Made by a program: the position numbers and the translations under genes | Part shown: piece after piece, positions 1 through 4,787 of the stretch | Layout: each line of letters starts with the position of its first letter | Position numbering within the stretch: position 1 is the stretch's first letter | Notes under the pieces: model-generated | Told to the model about the DNA's origin: nothing | Seen by the model: only the letters and a program-made list of their open reading frames with translations | The model's database searches: none | Assembly (NCBI GenBank): GCA_023145395.1 | Contig: JAGLDW010001264.1 | Span: 1-5,869 of the forward strand | DNA from: Lentisphaeria bacterium | GTDB lineage: Bacteria > Verrucomicrobiota > Lentisphaeria > Oligosphaerales > Lenti-02 | Length of the DNA stretch: 5,869 bases | Direction of reading: 5' to 3'

Positions 1-162
1 ACGCTCGAACCGGAAGCCGGCGATGATTGTCCCGGCGCCTATCTGGAAGTAGGGGATCGCTACGGACATCCCGCAATGCGGGCATTCGGACAGCCCACCG
101 CTGAGAGAGGTGTCCGCTTCGAGCTTGCCTTCACAGGCTGAGCAGTGAAACTTTGAAAGCAT
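1..162 (-). CDS. N-terminus of zinc-ribbon protein, probable Ser/Thr protein kinase (partial)
   Basis: Fifty-four codons are visible on the minus strand and the frame runs off the window edge. The peptide begins MLSKFHCSACEG and has a treble-clef-like zinc ribbon: a CSAC knuckle at residues 8-11 and a CPHC knuckle at about 31-34. The next stretch, IGAGTIIAGFRFER, resembles the lead-in to bacterial eukaryote-like Ser/Thr kinase domains, where a G-x-x-I-x-G-[FY]-x-[IF] strand comes just before the glycine-rich ATP loop. Zinc-ribbon kinases of this layout are common in PVC bacteria (family knowledge). I chose the ATG at 162 because AGGAGG (172-177) lies 9 nt upstream; an in-frame ATG at 171 directly abuts that Shine-Dalgarno. 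The ribbon is clear. The kinase assignment is an inference from about 14 residues, and another zinc-ribbon sensor protein is possible. Confidence 0.55.
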   Translation of the reverse strand, partial: MLSKFHCSACEGKLEADTSLSGGLSECPHCGMSVAIPYFQIGAGTIIAGFRFER

Positions 163-171
163 CCGAATCAT

Positions 172-177
172 CCTCCT
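172..177 (-). promoter_or_regulatory. Shine-Dalgarno for the minus-strand zinc-ribbon gene
   Basis: On the minus strand a perfect AGGAGG lies 9 nt before the ATG at 162 and directly touches the in-frame ATG at 171. The spacing favours 162 as the start. Confidence 0.7.
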
Positions 178-210
178 CGGCGACCTGCGCGGTTGTGCGA
201 TGTGGCGCTA

Positions 211-237
211 CTTTTACCCATCCGTGCCGGATGTCAA
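211..237 (-). promoter_or_regulatory. Candidate promoter for the minus-strand zinc-ribbon gene
   Basis: Reading the minus strand, a perfect -35 hexamer TTGACA (237-232) is followed by 15 nt and TAAAAG (216-211), a weak -10. The -35 is convincing, but the -10 and its short spacing are poor. The spacer holds a perfect inverted repeat, CATCCG-TGC-CGGATG (219-233), which could be an operator or simply chance. The promoter lies about 50 nt upstream of the start codon, so the 5' leader would be short. Confidence 0.35.
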
Positions 238-298
238 GAGAAGATTCCGTTCCCGAGCGCATGTCAGTTCCGTAGGTGGTTGTTCACGATGATTCTTT

Positions 299-348
299 AC
301 TCGGACACGCCACCGCTGCCCTTACGGCGGTGGCGTACCCAACTCGGA
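299..348. repeat. Perfect 10-bp hairpin framed by 7-bp direct repeats
   Basis: ACGCCACCGC (307-316) and GCGGTGGCGT (327-336) form a perfect 10-bp stem with a 10-nt loop. The stem is bracketed by two copies of ACTCGGA, at 299-305 and 342-348. The second copy touches the -35 hexamer of the rnpB promoter. Neither side of the hairpin has a T-run, so it is not an obvious intrinsic terminator. It could be a protein-binding site in the rnpB control region or the footprint of a tiny mobile element. The sequence alone does not decide. Confidence 0.5.
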
Positions 349-377
349 GTGACAATGAAAACACCCGACAGTATAGT
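349..377 (+). promoter_or_regulatory. Sigma70-type promoter of rnpB
   Basis: A -35 box GTGACA (349-354; 5 of 6 to TTGACA) is separated by exactly 17 nt from a -10 box TATAGT (372-377; 5 of 6 to TATAAT). The expected transcription start, 6-8 nt after the -10, falls at about 383-385. The first P1 base pair of the RNase P RNA is at 384. The independent agreement between promoter spacing and RNA 5' end makes this a strong call. Confidence 0.85.
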
Positions 378-383
378 AGTGCT

Positions 384-760
384 TGTCAGCGATGGTGGAC
401 GGCCGCTCCCGGCGCATGCGCCGTGGGGAGGAAAGTCCGGACACCACAGGGCAGGAAGTCCAGTTGATAAAGCTGGATACCGCGGGCCATATCCCGCGGG
501 AAGGAAAGTGCCACAGAAAACAAACCGCCCCGAGCTTCGGCGAAGGGTAAGGGTGAAAAGGTGGGGTAAGAGCCCACCGCCCCAAGGGAGACTGCGGGGG
601 CAGGGCAAACCCCTTCCGGTGCAAGACCAAATAGGAAACGAGATGCAGCCCGCATTGATTCCGCTTCGGCGGAGAGAGTTTCGGGTTCCGGTCGCTTAGA
701 TGAATGGTCGTCTCCCTGGCTTGCCAGGGAACAGAATCCGGCTTATAGCCATCGCTGGCA
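384..760 (+). ncRNA. rnpB: RNase P RNA (bacterial class A)
   Basis: This is the catalytic RNA subunit of RNase P, which removes 5' leaders from precursor tRNAs. The conserved core is present in order. GAGGAAAGTCCGG (428-440) is the 5' P4 region. GGTAAGAGCCCACCG (565-579) is the specificity-domain motif. AGACCAAATAGG (624-635) follows in the middle, then TTAGATGAATGG (696-707). ACAGAATCCGGCTTAT (731-746) is the 3' P4 region. The ends close into a continuous 13-bp P1 helix, 384-396 with 748-760, with two G-U pairs. Other visible hairpins are the palindrome at 410-423 (a P3-type tip), a UUCG-capped CCGC/GCGG stem (661-672), and an 8-bp stem at 713-720/723-730 at the position of P19. A length of about 377 nt is normal for this class. 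The exact processed ends are inferred from P1. Confidence 0.97.
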
Positions 761-766
761 TTTTTT
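748..766 (+). terminator. Probable intrinsic terminator of rnpB
   Basis: The 3' strand of P1 runs directly into an uninterrupted T6 tract (761-766). A short local hairpin, GCCA-TCGC-TGGC (748-759), could form before the long-range P1 helix closes and act with the U-tract. Its 4-bp stem is weak, so the adjoining 8-bp stem at 713-730 or P1 itself may contribute. Some read-through into the downstream operon is possible. Confidence 0.5.
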
Positions 767-849
767 AATAACTCGCATTTTGGACTTCAAATTGTTCCAA
801 GAAGCTGATCGATAGTCTATTACAGCAATTTCGCAACCTCCGGCGGATC

Positions 850-3150
850 ATGAACGCATCCGATCAGCACATCATACGGCGAATCAGCCAGATCATCGCC
901 AGCTCCGACGACCATGAGGACGGACTGTGCCTGGCCCTCGGATGTCTGGCGGAGTACATGCAGGTCGATGCCTGCACGGCACTGGTGATGGACGATGTCT
1001 CCGGCCAACTTGTTGTGGAAGGCACGCATGGACTCGGACGGAACACCGTGCACAAGGTGCGCTTCTCGCCCGCTCTGGGCGTGACGGGACTCGCGTTCCG
1101 CACAGACGAAACGGTGAATGTGTCGGACAAGGACAACCATCCGCATTTCCACGCATTCCCCGGCTCCCGTTCGCGCACCTACCATGCCCTGCTGGCTGTG
1201 CCGCTACGCGTCGCGGGACGCACGATTGGCGTGCTGGATCTCGCCCGCAAGAAGGTGGGACAGTTCGACGAGCAGATCGTGGCGATCGCCGAGTCCGTGG
1301 CGCCGTCCCTGGCCATGTTCATCTTCAATGCTCGTCTGGCCGCCAAGGCGGAGAGCGAGGGAGTTTCCCATACCGAGGAAGTGCAGCCTCGACTCAAAAT
1401 TCTGAAAGGGCGGGCGATCACCGATGGTTCCGGCGTCGGGACGACGCTGGTGCTCCGGGGCAGTGAGTTGCTGGACGGGATGACCCCGGAGTACACGGAG
1501 GATCTCAAGAGCGAGCTGGAACTCATGGAGAAATCCGTGGCACACGCCCTGCGGGAGACCGAGCATGTGCGGGATGAGGCGCGCCATGTGCTGGCCGAAG
1601 CGGACACCGCCATCTTTGATGCACACCTGATGTTTCTACAAGATCCCACGCTCCACCAGCAGCTTGTCGCGGCAGTGCGAAGCGGATTGTGCCTGCGCTC
1701 TGCGCTGGGATCGGTGATGGCCTTGTTCGAGGCGGAATGGGCCAAGCTGGAGGGGAGCTTTCTGGCCGAGCGGATTGCCGATTTGAAGGATGTGCTGCTG
1801 CGCGTCTATCTGGCCGCCGATCTTCTCGAGGGTGTGGAGGAGTCGCACAAGCTCGTCGACTTCGAGCAGATTTCCGGCGATGTGCGGTTCATCATCGTGG
1901 CCAGTGAGCTGCTGCCATCCCAGCTTCTTCAGGTTCCCATCGAGCATTTGGCGGGAATCCTCTGCGAGAAAGGGGGCGAGACATCGCATGCCGCCATCCT
2001 GGCGCGCGCGCTCAACCTGCCCATGCTGTCAGGAATAGAGAATGTCACGCAGATAATGCGAACGGGCGAAATGGTCGGTATGGACTGCTCGTCTGGCACG
2101 GTTCACCTGCATCCATCGGCGCAACTGGTCCGCAAGCTGGCCAAGGCATCCTCGAGCGCGTCCTCGGATGGGCTCGAAACGGTGTGGAACACACTACCCT
2201 CCACGGCGGATGGCACACAGGTGCGCCTCGCGGGCAATGTGTCGCTGCTCAACGAGCTGCCCTGTCTGTCTCGCCACGGAGCCCAGGGCGTGGGCCTGTA
2301 CCGGACCGAGTTCCTGTTCATGCTTCGCAGCGCCTGCCCTCCCGAGGACGAGCAGTACAACGTCTATCGACAGGTGGTTGAGGCCTGCAACGGAGAGCCA
2401 ACGACGATTCGCCTCCTCGATGTCGGTGGTGACAAGCCTCTCCCCTACATTGATTTCGGACATGAGGAAAATCCCTTTCTTGGCTGGCGCGGAATTCGCT
2501 TTCTGCTGGCCAATCCAAAATGCTTCAAGCCCCATCTGCGGGCGATTCTGCGCGCCACTGCCCATGGTCCAGTGAACATTCTGCTTCCCATGGTGGCGGA
2601 TTTGGAGGAATTGCTGCTGGTCAAGGATCTTCTGGCGGAGGCCGAAGCCGAGTTGAAGCTGGAGGGGCTGGCGGTCGACTCCGGGCACTGCGTGGGGATC
2701 ATGCTGGAGGTGCCTTCCGCCATCTGGCAACTGGACGTCATGCTCCCGCATATTGATTTTGTGAGCATCGGCACCAACGACTTGACGCAGTACACGCTGG
2801 TGGTCGATCGAAGCAACACGCGGGTGACGCAGTGGTTTCGGCAAACCCATCCGGTTGTGTTGCGGTTGATCCACGAGACATGTCGCATCGCGGCGAAGTT
2901 TCCGGACAAAGAGGTGTCCATCTGCGGGGAACTGGCTGGTATGGCGCTCTGCGTCCCCTTTCTGGTGGGCGCGGGACTGCGGAACCTGAGCATGAGCCCG
3001 CAGCGCATTCCCGATATCCACGAGATTCTTGCAAAAGTGAGTCTCTCGGCTTGCGAGGAGCACGCCAAGCATGTATTAGAATGCACTCTGCATGATGAAG
3101 TGCTTGCGCTGATGAACACGTTCGCACGCAAGCACGACCTTCTTCCATAA
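850..3150 (+). CDS. ptsP: PEP-protein phosphotransferase of the nitrogen PTS, GAF-containing enzyme I (EI-Ntr)
   Basis: This 766-residue cytoplasmic enzyme takes phosphate from phosphoenolpyruvate onto a histidine and passes it to an HPr/NPr partner. An N-terminal GAF sensor domain (about 15-155) is followed by the EI HPr-binding domain (about 185-320; IFDAHLMFLQDP and ERIADLKDV match the family). Next comes the swivelling phosphohistidine domain, with GGETSHAAI and catalytic His380, and then the PEP-binding TIM barrel (about 440-745). Barrel hallmarks are GLYRTEF (Arg485), GGDKPLPY (528-529 DK), NPFLGWRGIR (Arg547), MLEVPSA (Glu620), SIGTNDLTQ (Asn643, Asp644) and SICGELAG (Cys692). All the catalytic residues I can place are intact, and the length fits GAF-type PtsP. 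ATG850 is the first ATG in frame and precedes the GAF; its Shine-Dalgarno is weak. The 83-nt leader after rnpB shows no convincing promoter. No HPr or EIIA-Ntr gene is in the window, so the partner is unknown. Confidence 0.93.
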   Translation: MNASDQHIIRRISQIIASSDDHEDGLCLALGCLAEYMQVDACTALVMDDVSGQLVVEGTHGLGRNTVHKVRFSPALGVTGLAFRTDETVNVSDKDNHPHFHAFPGSRSRTYHALLAVPLRVAGRTIGVLDLARKKVGQFDEQIVAIAESVAPSLAMFIFNARLAAKAESEGVSHTEEVQPRLKILKGRAITDGSGVGTTLVLRGSELLDGMTPEYTEDLKSELELMEKSVAHALRETEHVRDEARHVLAEADTAIFDAHLMFLQDPTLHQQLVAAVRSGLCLRSALGSVMALFEAEWAKLEGSFLAERIADLKDVLLRVYLAADLLEGVEESHKLVDFEQISGDVRFIIVASELLPSQLLQVPIEHLAGILCEKGGETSHAAILARALNLPMLSGIENVTQIMRTGEMVGMDCSSGTVHLHPSAQLVRKLAKASSSASSDGLETVWNTLPSTADGTQVRLAGNVSLLNELPCLSRHGAQGVGLYRTEFLFMLRSACPPEDEQYNVYRQVVEACNGEPTTIRLLDVGGDKPLPYIDFGHEENPFLGWRGIRFLLANPKCFKPHLRAILRATAHGPVNILLPMVADLEELLLVKDLLAEAEAELKLEGLAVDSGHCVGIMLEVPSAIWQLDVMLPHIDFVSIGTNDLTQYTLVVDRSNTRVTQWFRQTHPVVLRLIHETCRIAAKFPDKEVSICGELAGMALCVPFLVGAGLRNLSMSPQRIPDIHEILAKVSLSACEEHAKHVLECTLHDEVLALMNTFARKHDLLP

Positions 3151-3164
3151 TTTCTCCTGGCGCG

Positions 3165-3169
3165 AAGGG
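3165..3169 (+). promoter_or_regulatory. Ribosome binding site that decides the HcyBio start
   Basis: AAGGG lies 4 nt before ATG 3174 but only 1 nt before the in-frame GTG at 3171. The spacing is better for the ATG, so the shorter protein is preferred. Confidence 0.5.
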
Positions 3170-3173
3170 CGTG

Positions 3174-4364
3174 ATGAAAACATACGCGCAGATTAACGAG
3201 CGGATCGGATCCGGCAAGGCGGTCGTGCTGACCGCCGAAGAGATCATCGACTATGTCGACCGGAAGGGGCTGGACAAAGCCGCCGAGGAAGTGGACGTGG
3301 TGACCACCGCGACCTTCGGCCCCATGTGCTCCTCGGGGTGCGTATTGAACTTTGGCCATAGCACGCCAAAGATCCGCATCACGGAAGCCTGGATCGACGA
3401 TGTGCTATGCTACAGCGGCTTGGCGGCGGTGGATGTCTATCTGGGCGCCACCCAGCTTCGGCACTACGACCCCCGAAATATGAACTACCCGGGAAACTTC
3501 GAGTTCGGGGGCGGGCATGTGATCGAGAAGCTGGTCGCGGGCGAGAAGCTGCAGCTGTTCGCACTCTCCTACGGGACTGACGACTACCCCCGGCGGGAGA
3601 TCCGGACGATCTTCGACATCAACGATCTGAACCAGGCGACCATGGTGAACCCGCGCAACTGCTACCAGAACTACAATGTGGCGGTCAACCGGTCGGACCG
3701 ACGAGTCCACACCTATCTCGGACAGCTCGAGCCCAACATGCGCAACGGCACCTACTGCTCCGCGGGGCAGCTCTCGCCGCTGTTGAACGATCCGTTGTAC
3801 GAGACCATTGGCGTGGGCACCAGCGTGTGGCTGGCGGGGGCGCGCGGACACGTGTACGCAGAAGGCACCCAGCATTGCCCCACCTGCGCGCGAAGCCCCA
3901 ACGACGTGCCCAAAGAGGGGGCGGGAACCATCGCCCTCACGGCGGACATGAAGCAGATGAATCCAAAATTCGTGCGCGGCGCCAGTATGCGTGGCTATGG
4001 AGTCTCCCTGGCGCTCGGCGTCGGCGTGCCGATCCCCGTCCTGAACCGCGACATTCTCAGGCGCACCTGTGTTCGAGACGAGGACATTCTCGCTCCGGTC
4101 ATCGACTACAGCACCGACTATCCCGAGAAGACTGGCAGGGTGCTCTGCGAAGTGAGCTACGCCGAGCTGAAGAGCGGTAGCATACAAGTGGACGGCAAGG
4201 ATGTGCCCTGCAGCGCCATGTCCTCCTATGCCATGGCCCGCGAGATCGCCCACTTCCTCCAGGACGAGATTCGACGGGGGGACTTCCCCATCTCCCAGCC
4301 GCTGGCTCCGCTGCCCCGCGAGCAGGGAATGAAGAGCCTGGAAATCCGGGAGGACGCCCGGTGA
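3174..4364 (+). CDS. Homocysteine biosynthesis protein (HcyBio/DUF39 family, MA1821-like)
   Basis: The 396-residue protein matches the HcyBio (DUF39, COG1900) family. In methanogens such a protein works with a NIL-ferredoxin to build homocysteine from aspartate semialdehyde and sulfide; this is established for the Methanosarcina acetivorans MA1821/MA1822 pair and is cited here from memory. Visible family features are an early conserved Cys motif, TFGPMCSSGC (Cys52 and Cys56, the likely sulfur-carrying region), a GGxxVIEKLVAGE segment (about 112-124), NPRNCYQNYNVAVN (Cys163), and GTQH followed by CPTC (Cys235, Cys238). The C-terminal SSYAMAREIAHFLQ-x-GxFxISxPLAPLP signature is also present. 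ATG 3174 was chosen from Shine-Dalgarno spacing; GTG 3171 would add one residue. The gene starts 23 nt after ptsP ends, and its stop overlaps the ferredoxin start by 4 nt, so translation is probably coupled. No membrane segment or signal peptide is seen. The family call is strong; the exact reaction in this host is inferred. Confidence 0.9.
   Translation: MKTYAQINERIGSGKAVVLTAEEIIDYVDRKGLDKAAEEVDVVTTATFGPMCSSGCVLNFGHSTPKIRITEAWIDDVLCYSGLAAVDVYLGATQLRHYDPRNMNYPGNFEFGGGHVIEKLVAGEKLQLFALSYGTDDYPRREIRTIFDINDLNQATMVNPRNCYQNYNVAVNRSDRRVHTYLGQLEPNMRNGTYCSAGQLSPLLNDPLYETIGVGTSVWLAGARGHVYAEGTQHCPTCARSPNDVPKEGAGTIALTADMKQMNPKFVRGASMRGYGVSLALGVGVPIPVLNRDILRRTCVRDEDILAPVIDYSTDYPEKTGRVLCEVSYAELKSGSIQVDGKDVPCSAMSSYAMAREIAHFLQDEIRRGDFPISQPLAPLPREQGMKSLEIREDAR
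4348..4353 (+). promoter_or_regulatory. Ribosome binding site for the GTG-start ferredoxin gene
   Basis: GGGAGG lies 7 nt before GTG 4361, inside the last codons of the upstream gene. The strong site supports the unusual GTG start and the GTGA stop/start overlap. Confidence 0.8.
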
Positions 4365-4777
4365 GCATCATCACGCAAAAACTCTTTCTCCGCTTCCCAA
4401 AATCCGAGACGGAGAAGCCCGTTGTCTGCCAGCTCGTGCGCGACTATGAGCTGGAGATCAACATCTTCCGGGCCCAGGTCAACGCGGATGACGAGGGATA
4501 TCTGGCCATCGACGTGACGGGGGACGAGCAGAAGTTCGCCGAGGCCATGGAGTTTCTGCGTTCCCTGGGGGTGATGATCGACCCCATCAACAAAGGGGTT
4601 CGCTGGCACGAGGACAAGTGCGTTCAATGCACCAACTGCACGGTGCACTGCCCCACGGGCGCACTGAGCGTGAAAGATCGAGAGAGCATGGCCATGCAGT
4701 TCACGGAGAGTCTCTGCATCGAGTGCCTGAACTGTCTCACAAACTGTCCGTACGGCGCCTGCACGTCAGCGTTTTGA
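4361..4777 (+). CDS. NIL-domain 2x[4Fe-4S] ferredoxin, partner of the HcyBio protein (MA1822-like)
   Basis: This 138-residue protein has two parts. Residues 1-80 form a NIL (ferredoxin-like alpha-beta) domain of the kind also found at the C-terminus of methionine ABC-transporter ATPases, where it binds amino acids; LFLRFPKSE opens the first strand. Residues 85-135 form a bacterial-type double-cluster ferredoxin with two complete CxxCxxCxxxCP motifs, Cys87/90/93/97 and Cys119/122/125/129. An extra Cys134 follows the second motif. It is probably the electron donor for reductive release of sulfur during homocysteine formation by the upstream protein (family knowledge from the methanogen pair). 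The start is GTG, backed by GGGAGG 7 nt upstream, and it overlaps the previous stop as GTGA. The domains are clear. The exact redox partner is inferred from the gene overlap. Confidence 0.92.
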   Translation: MSIITQKLFLRFPKSETEKPVVCQLVRDYELEINIFRAQVNADDEGYLAIDVTGDEQKFAEAMEFLRSLGVMIDPINKGVRWHEDKCVQCTNCTVHCPTGALSVKDRESMAMQFTESLCIECLNCLTNCPYGACTSAF

Positions 4778-4781
4778 GAGG
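4776..4781 (+). promoter_or_regulatory. Ribosome binding site for the glycerol-phosphate dehydrogenase gene
   Basis: GAGAGG begins inside the ferredoxin stop codon and ends 6 nt before ATG 4788. This supports that start and tight coupling of the two genes. Confidence 0.65.
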
Positions 4782-4787
4782 TTTCCG

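Noticed and set aside
410..423. Perfect 14-nt palindrome CGGCGCATGCGCCG as a regulator site
   Set aside because: It lies inside rnpB where the P3-type hairpin tip is expected, so RNA structure explains it.
193..699. A 168-codon plus-strand open frame running through the RNA gene
   Set aside because: It covers the conserved RNase P RNA core and promoter, has no recognisable protein motif, and is rich in Pro/Arg/Gly as expected from translated structured RNA.
767..849. Possible ptsP promoter built on TTGGAC (780-785) or TTGTTC (792-797)
   Set aside because: Each matches the -35 consensus at only three positions, and neither has a credible -10 at 16-18 nt.
2194..3072. Long minus-strand open frame opposite ptsP (292 codons)
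   Set aside because: The opposite strand encodes an intact EI-Ntr with all barrel motifs. The antisense peptide shows no family features and is a shadow in GC-rich DNA.
2445..3359. Minus-strand open frame of 304 codons spanning the ptsP/HcyBio junction
   Set aside because: It crosses two well-supported genes on the other strand, has a low-complexity Ser/Arg/Ala composition and no Shine-Dalgarno evidence.
3405..4253. Minus-strand open frame of 282 codons opposite the HcyBio gene
   Set aside because: Its His/Val/Gly-rich composition mirrors the codon bias of the real sense gene, and no domain is recognised.
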